From positions 1 to 13,131 of the forward strand of contig CAYSZB010000063.1 in the NCBI GenBank assembly GCA_964435475.1: a stretch of 13,131 bases of DNA, read 5' to 3'. The stretch is from CAYSZB01 sp964435475 (GTDB taxonomy: Bacteria > Chloroflexota > Anaerolineae > Anaerolineales > Anaerolineaceae). A program made the translations under genes and the position numbers. The notes under the pieces are model-generated. The model did not search any database, was not told the DNA's origin, and worked only from the letters and a program-made list of their open reading frames with translations. Shown in pieces: positions 1-6,696 of this stretch; the first letter of the stretch is position 1; each line of letters starts with the position of its first letter.

Positions 1-559
1 CGACGTCAGCTGCTGGCTGGCCGGCACGCGCATTCATCCAATCGATCACCACCGGACCCGAAGCGGTCAGCATGACCTGGTCGGGGTGAAAATCCAGGTG
101 GCAGAGCATCCCACCCTCTGGCAGCGAGGGTAACCGGGCGAGCGCAGTCGTCCTGGCGTCCCCAGGCAAGCCGTCCATCTCACGGATGGTGCTCTCAAGT
201 CCTTCCTTCAGCGAGGGTAGCCCGGTAACTGTCTGCCGATGGACCCTGGCGTGTAGTTCAGCGAACTGGCGGGCAAGTTTAACACAGAGCCAGGGTTTTG
301 AGCCTAAAAGATTGAGCATCGACCTGCCGTCCACCCGTTCGAAAAGCAATCCCCGGCGGTCTTCCAGCGTTACCTCGCCCAAAAATTTTGGCGTGGGCAG
401 GTCCGTGGCGGAGATGCTTTGTGCTGCCCGCAATTCCCGCTCACTGGCCGATAACGGCACCCCATCATAGAACAGCTTAACCACCTGTCCATCCTGCCAT
501 GCCAGCACTTCTGCCGTGCGCCCACGCGCGATAACCGACCTTTGTGTGTTTGTCATCAT
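1..559 (-). CDS. APH-family phosphotransferase, C-terminus beyond window
   Basis: I read this by reverse-complement translation from the ATG at 559; 186 residues are visible and the frame is open through base 1. The fold is that of aminoglycoside/choline-kinase-like phosphotransferases. An N-terminal lobe is followed by the catalytic loop HLDFHPDQ (residues 154-161, catalytic Asp156) and the metal-binding Asp173 in VIDW. The usual loop is HGDxHxxN, so Gly is Leu and the metal-binding Asn is Gln161. The substrate is unknown: many members phosphorylate small metabolites and are not drug-resistance enzymes. Two ATGs are in tandem (559 and 556); AGGA lies just upstream of the first. It lies 90 bases past the GH127 stop on the same strand. 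A TATAAT at 574-569 suggests separate transcription. GC content looks higher than in its neighbours. The family is well supported, the function is not. Confidence 0.85.
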   Translation of the reverse strand, partial: MMTNTQRSVIARGRTAEVLAWQDGQVVKLFYDGVPLSASERELRAAQSISATDLPTPKFLGEVTLEDRRGLLFERVDGRSMLNLLGSKPWLCVKLARQFAELHARVHRQTVTGLPSLKEGLESTIREMDGLPGDARTTALARLPSLPEGGMLCHLDFHPDQVMLTASGPVVIDWMNARAGQPAADV

Positions 560-568
560 TGTTCCTGA

Positions 569-574
569 ATTATA
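569..574 (-). promoter_or_regulatory. candidate -10 box for the phosphotransferase gene
   Basis: A perfect TATAAT on the minus strand ends 9 bases before the ATG at 559. Transcription would therefore begin almost at the start codon, giving a leaderless or near-leaderless message. No good -35 box is visible: the best TTG-containing hexamer matches poorly. It is a short sequence match only. Confidence 0.3.
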
Positions 575-649
575 CAGGGACTGTTAAAACGAACAAACGA
601 TTTGGCAGGACCCTAAAGAGTTGTTGCCTGTTTTGACTGAAATGACGCG

Positions 650-2560
650 TTACCTGATCAAATAAGGCAACCAGACCTTGTAGGTCAAGTGAGTAACTGG
701 CTCTGAATTAGGTTGAATCCCTTCGCGGTAGTTGAGGGGATCTTTATTGCCAGCGTTCATGAACGGAACCAGCCTCACCGGTGCCTTATTTATCTCGACT
801 CTGGCAGAAGTGAGTACCTTGTACCTCTCTTTCTCCCGCCAAAGTTCGTTCGTGTTTCTTTTGTCGGGAACAGCCCGCTGTGCAATGAGATGGGTTGAAT
901 TGTTTTCGGCAGGAATAACCAGGATGTCCTGCGCTACGTCTTTTTTGGAGATCACAAGACAAATGTCATCCAACAGAAGTGGGCTTTCCAGGTGCGCCTG
1001 GTCAAGGGCATAGACGATCGGTCCACGGGTTAACGCTGCCTGGTTAACGTTTCCCAACGTGTCAATGACTATCTGAACAGGCATTTCCAAAATTAAGTCA
1101 ATCTTGTCTGCGTCCTGCCAGGTCCGCACCAAGCAGATATAGCCCTTTTCCAGGAGAGGATCGTGTACTTTCTGTCCATTAACAGCCAGCGAGAAACTCT
1201 TGCACCAACCCGGCAGCCTTAACCTGAGTTGGAAAGCATGTGAACCTTCCGTTGATAATTCGATCCTAACCGCCCCATTGTATGGATAAGCGCTCTTCAT
1301 TGAAACCCCGACAACTGCCTGGTCGGGCAGTTGGACCTGGGCAATCACGTCTTCATATAGGTTGACTGCCATGCCTTCGTTTGTGAGTGTGATCGCATGG
1401 GTTGGCAGTTGCGCTATAGCCCGAACGCCTCTTGATGGGCAGCACTCGGGATCGGTGTGCCAGCGAAATCGCTTACTGTCTCTTAGCCCCATGTAATAAA
1501 CCCAATTGCGGCCGTCTGGAGATTGTGCGCCAAAAAGGTGATTGTAAAGGGTTTGTTCCACCATGTCAAAATATTTTGCATCCCCCGTGAGTCTGGCCAG
1601 GCTTAAGTTGAGATAGATCCAGCCCATGCTGACGCATGTCTCCCCAATCATGTAAACGCCATCGTTGCGCAGCACGAAATCTTTTGGGAAAAATTCTCCT
1701 GTACTGGCTGAACCCGTAATGTAAAGATGATGGGCGACAATATCTTCCCAGGCCAGTTGAATGGTTTTTAGGTACTTTTCTTTAGCTGTAGCCCGGAATA
1801 ACTCCAGGAGACCTGCGAAATCTATTAACATCTCGATCCCCTTTGAATTGCCACACTCCGCCACACCCTTACCCTTAAGGATCGTGCTGACGATTTTGGG
1901 CCCGTTTTCTTCTTCCCAGTCTTCATCCACCAACCACTTTCCAAAATCCAGGTATGCCTGATTTCCGGTCTCCCAATAAAGCCAGATGATAGGCTCAAGA
2001 ATTGCTGAGGACGCCATGCCGACATGGGGGCCTGTTTCTCGGACTCCGCGTTTTCCGGGGCCAAAATCCTGCAAGACCCTGTCAGCCACCCGAATGGCGG
2101 ATTCAAGGACAAGGGGAGCGCGAGTTAAATGGAAATAGCTGAGTAAGCCGATCAGGTCATGCGCCTGGATCCAAATATCCCATGATTTCCAGCGATCTGC
2201 TTCATCATAGGTGCCAAGGTAACCATCAGGTTGCTGGGTTGCAATCCACGCCATTACCATCTGATCTATCTTGTTTCTGAGTTGTGAGTCGTTGGTATTT
2301 CTGTAGGTCAATATGGCGGCGTCCAGCCAGGTTCCCATAAACTCGCCCTGCCAATCACCCCGGATACCGGGTTTTTGCATTTTGTGAGGATAAAATCCTA
2401 CCTCACAATGTTCCTGGAAAGGCCAAAGCAGGTGGTCTTCTTCCTGGCGCTGCAACCTGTTCGTGTGGCTGCCTTCAAAACGACTGCCGATCAGTCCTTT
2501 CATTTGTACTGCATCCCAGCCTGGGCGTTTCGCAAGATCATTCACGAGGGGCATTACCAT
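650..2560 (-). CDS. GH127 (DUF1680) glycoside hydrolase, beta-L-arabinofuranosidase-like
   Basis: A 636-residue protein of the DUF1680/GH127 family, whose characterised members (such as HypBA1) release L-arabinofuranose from beta-linked arabinosides. An (alpha/alpha)6 catalytic domain fills roughly the first 400 residues, with beta-rich domains after it. The family block DGYLGTY is at 112-118. Residues matching the HypBA1 catalytic zinc site are present: Glu289 in TGEF (acid/base position), Glu307 and Cys309 in GETC, and the Cys373-Cys374 pair, the second being the likely nucleophile. After the pair it reads PSR rather than the common PPN, so it is a divergent branch and related families such as GH146 are possible. 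There is no signal peptide, so it should act in the cytoplasm on imported oligosaccharides. The ATG at 2560 has GGAG 7 bases upstream. It lies 14 bases after the epimerase gene and is probably co-transcribed. Specificity is inferred. Confidence 0.9.
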   Translation of the reverse strand: MVMPLVNDLAKRPGWDAVQMKGLIGSRFEGSHTNRLQRQEEDHLLWPFQEHCEVGFYPHKMQKPGIRGDWQGEFMGTWLDAAILTYRNTNDSQLRNKIDQMVMAWIATQQPDGYLGTYDEADRWKSWDIWIQAHDLIGLLSYFHLTRAPLVLESAIRVADRVLQDFGPGKRGVRETGPHVGMASSAILEPIIWLYWETGNQAYLDFGKWLVDEDWEEENGPKIVSTILKGKGVAECGNSKGIEMLIDFAGLLELFRATAKEKYLKTIQLAWEDIVAHHLYITGSASTGEFFPKDFVLRNDGVYMIGETCVSMGWIYLNLSLARLTGDAKYFDMVEQTLYNHLFGAQSPDGRNWVYYMGLRDSKRFRWHTDPECCPSRGVRAIAQLPTHAITLTNEGMAVNLYEDVIAQVQLPDQAVVGVSMKSAYPYNGAVRIELSTEGSHAFQLRLRLPGWCKSFSLAVNGQKVHDPLLEKGYICLVRTWQDADKIDLILEMPVQIVIDTLGNVNQAALTRGPIVYALDQAHLESPLLLDDICLVISKKDVAQDILVIPAENNSTHLIAQRAVPDKRNTNELWREKERYKVLTSARVEINKAPVRLVPFMNAGNKDPLNYREGIQPNSEPVTHLTYKVWLPYLIR

Positions 2561-2574
2561 AGACGTTCTCCTTA

Positions 2575-3567
2575 TTAATTAAAAAATCCTTTTGTATTTA
2601 TCCGAGAAAATTCCAATTTTGAAGTCACTGATATGTTGAGATACCACTCCTGTTGGCTAAAACCGCCCAGACAACTCACCTGATTGTGGTATTTACCAAG
2701 ATCTGGCCGGTCAAACGTTGAAGTAGTAGGTTCAATGTGCAGAGTGGAAGCGTTATCCCATCCGCCCTCGTTGGGTAATAAGGCCAGATAGGGGACCTTC
2801 TCAACCGGCCATGAAAATCCAACGGCAACCTGGCTTTGTGGCATCTTAACAGCACACCAACCTTGGCAAAGCACGTCATTGAGATAGTATTTACATACTG
2901 CCTGAGCAGCAGTCGGACGCATGATACGCATGTCCCGTTGGGATCCATCCCTAAGGGTGGCGATCGGGAAGTCAAGGCTGTCACCGTAACTTCCCATTAC
3001 ACTTTCGTTGCTGAAGATGATCGTGAGTCTCTTGGTCTCTTCTGGTAAAAGGATCTGTGATCCCTCATCGCAATTTAACATGCAGTGAGCTGCCCATTGG
3101 TAATCAAAAGGAAAAGGTGAGTGGTTGGTTAATATGTAATGGATGTGTAAGACCTCAGGGCTAGAAAAGCTCAACTCTTTTTCCAGGGTGTAAGGAAGTC
3201 TGACCCCATGCACACGTAATCGTAAGGTATCGCCGCACTCCTGTACTTGCCATGGCAAGCTCCAGACTTCTCCATGATCAGGCAATAAAACCCCCTCCCA
3301 GGGAAACTGGTGCATAAAACAGGCGTCAATGGTCGGGAACATGTCGTCCATCCCTGCATTTTCTGCTGAAGTGTAAATTCCGGCGTAGGGTTGAGAAGAA
3401 AATTCGTCACCTGGTCGCTGGAACAACAGCTGTTTTCCGGAAGGTTTGTAGATTAGCGCGGCCAGGTTCGCACCTTTTTGGGGCAGGATGACCACCCGAA
3501 GCAGTTCGGAATCAATAGACAGAGCTGCTTGATCTTTATATTGGGAAAAAGTTGTTAGTCTGGCCAT
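2575..3567 (-). CDS. aldose 1-epimerase-like protein (sugar mutarotase)
   Basis: A 330-residue protein of the galactose mutarotase-like fold, which interconverts alpha and beta anomers of free sugars. Visible family landmarks are WEGVLLPDHGEVWSLPW (residues 90-106, His98), WAAH (158-161, His161 as the likely catalytic acid) and HIEP near the C-terminus (Glu279 as the likely base). The open frame extends upstream to 3726. I place the start at the ATG at 3567 for two reasons: GAGGA stands 5 bases before it, and the longer version would run through a perfect promoter at 3602-3630. No signal peptide is seen, so it is cytoplasmic. As first gene of the leftward unit, 14 bases before GH127, it probably supplies the right anomer of a released sugar to the kinase of the rightward unit. 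The exact sugar cannot be told. Confidence 0.82.
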   Translation of the reverse strand: MARLTTFSQYKDQAALSIDSELLRVVILPQKGANLAALIYKPSGKQLLFQRPGDEFSSQPYAGIYTSAENAGMDDMFPTIDACFMHQFPWEGVLLPDHGEVWSLPWQVQECGDTLRLRVHGVRLPYTLEKELSFSSPEVLHIHYILTNHSPFPFDYQWAAHCMLNCDEGSQILLPEETKRLTIIFSNESVMGSYGDSLDFPIATLRDGSQRDMRIMRPTAAQAVCKYYLNDVLCQGWCAVKMPQSQVAVGFSWPVEKVPYLALLPNEGGWDNASTLHIEPTTSTFDRPDLGKYHNQVSCLGGFSQQEWYLNISVTSKLEFSRINTKGFFN

Positions 3568-3601
3568 CTCGATCCTCTTTAAAGGGTTAAATAGCATATT
3601 C

Positions 3602-3630
3602 ATTATAGCCAGTCCGCTGGCAGGTGTCAA
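3602..3630 (-). promoter_or_regulatory. perfect-consensus sigma70-type promoter, leftward
   Basis: On the minus strand TTGACA (3630-3625) is followed by exactly 17 bases and then TATAAT (3607-3602). Both hexamers match consensus fully. The predicted transcript start is near 3595, giving a leader of about 28 bases to the epimerase ATG at 3567. Such a strong promoter normally needs repression. Its spacer holds an inverted repeat and another palindrome lies just upstream. Confidence 0.8.
3608..3621. promoter_or_regulatory. inverted repeat in the leftward promoter spacer, candidate operator
   Basis: GCCAG-TCCG-CTGGC, with perfect 5-bp arms, lies entirely between the -35 and -10 boxes of the leftward promoter. 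That is a classic place for a repressor to bind. The binding protein is not known; the SorC-type protein of this locus is one candidate. Confidence 0.4.
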
Positions 3631-3631
3631 T

Positions 3632-3641
3632 GGCAATTGCC
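3632..3641. promoter_or_regulatory. 10-bp perfect palindrome between the divergent promoters
   Basis: GGCAATTGCC is a perfect palindrome immediately upstream of the leftward -35 box and about 20 bases before the rightward -35 box. Its position suits a protein controlling both directions. The sequence alone does not show that it is bound. Confidence 0.35.
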
Positions 3642-3652
3642 CGAGAATTTGC

Positions 3653-3678
3653 TTATTGCTATTGACATTTACCAATAA
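3653..3678. promoter_or_regulatory. imperfect inverted repeat around the rightward -35 box, candidate operator
   Basis: TTATTGCTA (3653-3661) and TACCAATAA (3670-3678) are inverted copies matching at 8 of 9 positions. They are separated by 8 bases that contain the TTGACA of the rightward promoter. A dimer bound here would cover the -35 box. This is inference from symmetry and position. Confidence 0.4.
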
Positions 3679-3690
3679 CATATGTACACT
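3662..3690 (+). promoter_or_regulatory. sigma70-type promoter, rightward
   Basis: TTGACA (3662-3667, perfect) is followed by 17 bases and TACACT (3685-3690, 4 of 6 matches to TATAAT). The predicted start is near 3697, leaving a leader of about 47 bases before the TTG start at 3744. The weaker -10 suggests activation or lower basal output than the leftward promoter. Confidence 0.6.
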
Positions 3691-3730
3691 ATATTCATAA
3701 AGAGCGTACTTAAACCTATCTCTCATCTCG

Positions 3731-3736
3731 AGGAGG
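3731..3736 (+). promoter_or_regulatory. ribosome binding site that decides a TTG start
   Basis: AGGAGG lies 7 bases before the TTG at 3744. No in-frame ATG fits the conserved N-terminus of the aldolase family, so this strong Shine-Dalgarno sequence supports the rare start codon. Confidence 0.75.
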
Positions 3737-3743
3737 AACTTTC

Positions 3744-4334
3744 TTGGATATTGCTGAAAGTATTTGTCGCGCTGGCAGGATATTATTTGAACGAAGATTG
3801 ACTGATCTGGCTGGTGGAAATATTAGTGTTCGGGATGGAAACCTGGTTTATATGACCCCCACCCATGCCGGTGCTGATTTTCATTGGGATCTCTCCCCCG
3901 AACAAATTATTTGTGATACGCTGGAAAATGATGCCCTGGCAGAATCTCCCAGATTTTCCAGGGAAGGTTGGTCTCATCTGGAGCTATACAAGAACTTTCC
4001 TGACATCAAAGCAGTGATCCACGCACACGCGTTTCATGTGCAGGTATTTTCGGCTTGTTCTTTACCTATTTACCCTTTGTTAGAGGCGAATGATAAATTT
4101 GGAGTGATCGAAGTTATCGAACCAGCCCCAGGGCACACGAAAGCAATGGCAGCGAAGGTCGTTGCAGGCTTCACTGGAAAAGAAGCGTTGATTCGTAAAA
4201 TGGCGGCGGCAGTCATAGTACCACGTCATGGCATGTTTGCTGCTGGAAGCAGCCTTAATCTCACCCTAGATGCAGTTGAACGCATTGACACAAATGCATG
4301 GGTGATCCTTGCAAAGAGATTATTGGAACGATAG
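3744..4334 (+). CDS. class II (FucA/AraD-type) sugar-phosphate aldolase
   Basis: A 196-residue zinc-dependent aldolase of the family containing L-fuculose-1-phosphate aldolase and L-ribulose-5-phosphate 4-epimerase. Aldolase members split a ketose phosphate into dihydroxyacetone phosphate and an aldehyde. The phosphate-binding GGNIS is at 24-28, zinc ligands are His93 and His95 in HAHAF, and a third is His162 in RHGMF. Glu74 occupies the position of the catalytic Glu73 of fuculose aldolase; the 4-epimerases usually have Asp there, so an aldolase is favoured. It is slightly shorter than FucA (about 215). It starts at TTG with a strong ribosome site and is the first gene of the rightward unit. 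The next gene begins directly at its stop codon. With the neighbouring kinases and isomerase it would supply the cleavage step. The substrate is not determined. Confidence 0.85.
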   Translation: MDIAESICRAGRILFERRLTDLAGGNISVRDGNLVYMTPTHAGADFHWDLSPEQIICDTLENDALAESPRFSREGWSHLELYKNFPDIKAVIHAHAFHVQVFSACSLPIYPLLEANDKFGVIEVIEPAPGHTKAMAAKVVAGFTGKEALIRKMAAAVIVPRHGMFAAGSSLNLTLDAVERIDTNAWVILAKRLLER

Positions 4335-5285
4335 ATGATACTGGCAATCAATCCCAACCCTGCAATTGATCATGTGCTCTTCATCGACTCTCTCGACAAG
4401 AGGGGGATGATTCGATCCGGACGCGCTTTAGATTGTATCGGGGGAAAAGGCGCAGATTCCGCACTGGTACTGGCGCGATTAGGTGCCCCCCACTGTTTGA
4501 TGAGTTTCATTGCTGGTCGCTATGGACAAATGCTTGAAGACCTTTACAAGGCATACCAGATAAATTACGAGTTGATCTGGGTTGCGGGGGAGACCAGGGT
4601 TGTCACTGTCATCATTGAGCAAACAAAAAACCGGATGACCCAAATTTCTAAGCAGGGTTTTTCTATTTCGGAAAGCGATTGCGTACACCTTTGGAATTCC
4701 TTAAAACAGAAAGCTGGAAAAAACGACTGGGTGTTGGCGGCGGGCTCTCTGCCTGCGGGGGCGTCTGGTGGCTTTTACCGGAATGTCTGTGAGATCGCAC
4801 ATCAACGGGTCTCAAAGGTCATGCTGGATTGCAGTGGAGAAGCCTTGATGAATTCTCTCAGCGCCCATCCAGACATCATTAAGTTAAATCATGCAGAATA
4901 TTGTCAAACATTGGAACCCAAAAGCCAAACTCTATCGGGTTTATGGAACTCTGCAAACTTGATTTTGAATAGATACGATATTGGTGCTATTGTCATCACT
5001 CTTGGAGAAGACGGCATCTTGTTGGTCCGTAAGGATGGTTCCTGGCTTGGCAGGGGACCCGTCTTAAAACCGGTGAACCCGGCAGGCGCCGGTGATGCGG
5101 CCTCTGCGGCATTACTGTATCGATTGAGCAAGCATGACAGTTGGCAGGACGCATTGCGTTGGTCATGCGCGGTCAGCGCGGCTAGCGTGCTGACGGAAGC
5201 CACTGCCGATTGCACCCAGGAAGATATTGATTTCTGCCTTTCAAAAGTGGTGGTGGAAATTTATCAACCCCAGGATGCCAATTAA
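4335..5285 (+). CDS. PfkB-family sugar-phosphate kinase (1-phosphofructokinase/LacC-like)
   Basis: A 316-residue ribokinase-fold enzyme closest in pattern to 1-phosphofructokinase and tagatose-6-phosphate kinase, which phosphorylate ketose phosphates to bisphosphates. The N-terminus ILAINPNPAID is typical of this branch. The second signature NPAGAGDAA (248-256) carries the catalytic base Asp254 and the anion hole. The first signature reads GGKGAD (36-41), whereas the family normally has GGKGxN with the Asn contacting the sugar, so Asp41 is an unusual change. The ATG abuts the upstream TAG with no good ribosome site, so translation is probably coupled to the aldolase. In context it would make the ketose bisphosphate that the aldolase cleaves. 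The family is secure, the substrate is not. Confidence 0.88.
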   Translation: MILAINPNPAIDHVLFIDSLDKRGMIRSGRALDCIGGKGADSALVLARLGAPHCLMSFIAGRYGQMLEDLYKAYQINYELIWVAGETRVVTVIIEQTKNRMTQISKQGFSISESDCVHLWNSLKQKAGKNDWVLAAGSLPAGASGGFYRNVCEIAHQRVSKVMLDCSGEALMNSLSAHPDIIKLNHAEYCQTLEPKSQTLSGLWNSANLILNRYDIGAIVITLGEDGILLVRKDGSWLGRGPVLKPVNPAGAGDAASAALLYRLSKHDSWQDALRWSCAVSAASVLTEATADCTQEDIDFCLSKVVVEIYQPQDAN

Positions 5286-5307
5286 ACCGGGCAGCCGGTG
5301 TTATTTT
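5286..5307 (+). terminator. small GC hairpin with T-rich tail, possible attenuator
   Basis: ACCGG (5286-5290) and CCGGT (5295-5299) pair around a GCAG loop, starting right after the PfkB stop codon, and are followed by GTTATTTT. The 5-bp stem is short for a full terminator. It may give partial termination or mRNA processing before the isomerase gene, since the operon evidently continues. Confidence 0.3.
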
Positions 5308-5326
5308 AAGAACTGAAGGTAAGACA

Positions 5327-5929
5327 ATGACAGGTAAAGACAAAATAAAAAACGCTCCAATCTCTGTTCAAATTGACCTGAAAAAAGGATTGATGTCACC
5401 CTACACAGTCCGAGATCAACGCTTTGTTTCAAACCTGTTGGCTCTGTTTTATGACCAGGCGGCAGGAAGCGCTTTGATCGAACAGGGAAATCCATTGGTT
5501 TATGAGATTTATCATCATGCGTTTCTGACCGACCGTTCGGATATGGCTTTGGGCATGTCGATCATAGCGGCAGGAAAAGTGGGAAAAGAATATTTCATGA
5601 CCAAGGGACATGTTCATGAACGTGATGATCAAGCCGAGTTATATCACTGCGTCCAGGGCGAAGGTCTCCTTTTAATGGATGACCTGGGTGAAGATTTTGT
5701 GGCTATGCCATTTAACCAGGGTACGGTGATCCATATACCGCCCCAATACGCCCATCGAGTGGTTAATACGGGTTCTGAGGCGTTGATATTTGTTTCCTCC
5801 TTTCATGTTTCTGCGGGTCATTCATACTACCAGGTACAGGAAAGGGGGTTCGCAAAAATTGTTGTGGAAGAAAACGGAAAACCAACTCTCCTGGCAAACC
5901 CTCGTCGCTTGGAAAAAAGTAATGAATGA
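5327..5929 (+). CDS. cupin-type (archaeal-type) phosphoglucose isomerase
   Basis: A 200-residue cupin of the archaeal-type glucose-6-phosphate isomerase family, which interconverts aldose-6-phosphate and ketose-6-phosphate using a bound metal and is unrelated to ordinary Pgi. The metal ligands His95, His97, Glu104 and His143 lie in TKGHVHERDDQAELY and PPQYAHR. They correspond one-for-one, with a constant offset of 7, to His88, His90, Glu97 and His136 of the Pyrococcus enzyme as I recall its numbering. The C-terminal block GHSYYQVQERGFAKIVVEEN also follows the family closely. The ATG at 5327 is preceded by AAGG. It sits between the PfkB kinase and the ROK kinase, which fits a role between two phosphorylations. 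The natural substrate could be glucose-6-phosphate or another aldose-6-phosphate. Confidence 0.88.
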   Translation: MTGKDKIKNAPISVQIDLKKGLMSPYTVRDQRFVSNLLALFYDQAAGSALIEQGNPLVYEIYHHAFLTDRSDMALGMSIIAAGKVGKEYFMTKGHVHERDDQAELYHCVQGEGLLLMDDLGEDFVAMPFNQGTVIHIPPQYAHRVVNTGSEALIFVSSFHVSAGHSYYQVQERGFAKIVVEENGKPTLLANPRRLEKSNE

Positions 5930-5952
5930 AGAGTTAGGTTTAGAAAAGAGCA

Positions 5953-6596
5953 ATGACTAAAAAGGACAGCCTTCCGGTGAAAGAAACATTTCACGCAATG
6001 GCAGTCGACATTGGCGGAACGAAAATGTCTGCTGCGGTTGTTGATTCAAACGGTAAGGTCCAGGATCAAGTCATCACATCCCGAGTCCCCTTTACCCGGC
6101 TGGGTGCAGCGGATCAATTTAAGATTATAGATTGGATTAAGAAACAGCGCACATCTTTTTCAGAACAACTATCTGGCGTTGGTCTCTCGATCTGCGGGAA
6201 TGTGGACGAAGAAAATGGGTTTGTTCCCCTGTCTGCCAACTTGCATTGGCGCGAAATCCCCTTTGGTCAAATGGTGGAACAGGCTTGTGGACTACCCGTT
6301 GTTGCCGCCACTGATGTTTGCATGGCCGCCCTGGCAGAGATGACCTGGGGAGTTGCCCGCGGAAAGAAGTTTTTTGCATGGGTCACAATAGGGACTGGTT
6401 TTGGTGGTTACCTTGTCCTGGATGGTCAACTTTACCGCGGTTTTCATGGGTATGCAGGCAACTTTGGACATAATACATGGGATGAATACTCAAACGAGGT
6501 TTGTGGTTGTGGAAAATCGGGCTGTATAGAAAAGTTTGTTTCAGGACCGGGGATTGCAAAAGCAGGACAAAAAAAGTATTCCTCAGGTGGGTTGAT
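5953..6596 (+). CDS. ROK-family sugar kinase, 3' end lost in assembly gap
   Basis: The first 214 residues of a ROK kinase (usual length about 300), which phosphorylates free sugars with ATP, often at O6. The ATP-binding block AVDIGGTK is at 17-24 and the catalytic Asp is Asp121. The second glycine-rich block GTGFGG is at 147-152, and the zinc site is His173 with Cys184, Cys186 and Cys191 in CGCGKSGC. Two sugar-contacting positions are unusual: the normal ExGH motif is NFGH (Asn170) and the residue before the catalytic Asp, normally Asn, is Thr120. Both changes suggest a substrate other than glucose. The sequence stops at the N run. The frame continues through the Ns into a different gene, so the apparent single long protein is an artefact. 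The start has only a weak GAAAAGAG upstream. Confidence 0.85.
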
Positions 6597-6696
6597 NNNN
6601 NNNNNNNNNNNNNNNNNNNNNNNNNNNNNNNNNNNNNNNNNNNNNNNNNNNNNNNNNNNNNNNNNNNNNNNNNNNNNNNNNNNNNNNNNNNNNNNN
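6597..6696. other. assembly gap of 100 N
   Basis: Exactly 100 unknown bases, a customary placeholder for a gap of unknown size. About 90-100 residues of the ROK kinase, any spacer, and 10-20 residues of the SorC regulator are missing. That is more than 100 bases can hold, so the true gap is probably at least about 300 bases. Confidence 0.97.

Noticed and set aside
186..470. Plus-strand open frame within the first 500 bases
   Set aside because: It is antisense to the phosphotransferase, whose conserved motifs are clear on the minus strand.
3744..4334. L-ribulose-5-phosphate 4-epimerase (AraD) as the call, which would suit arabinose use
   Set aside because: Glu74 at the key position and the short length favour an aldolase, and no arabinose isomerase or ribulokinase is present.
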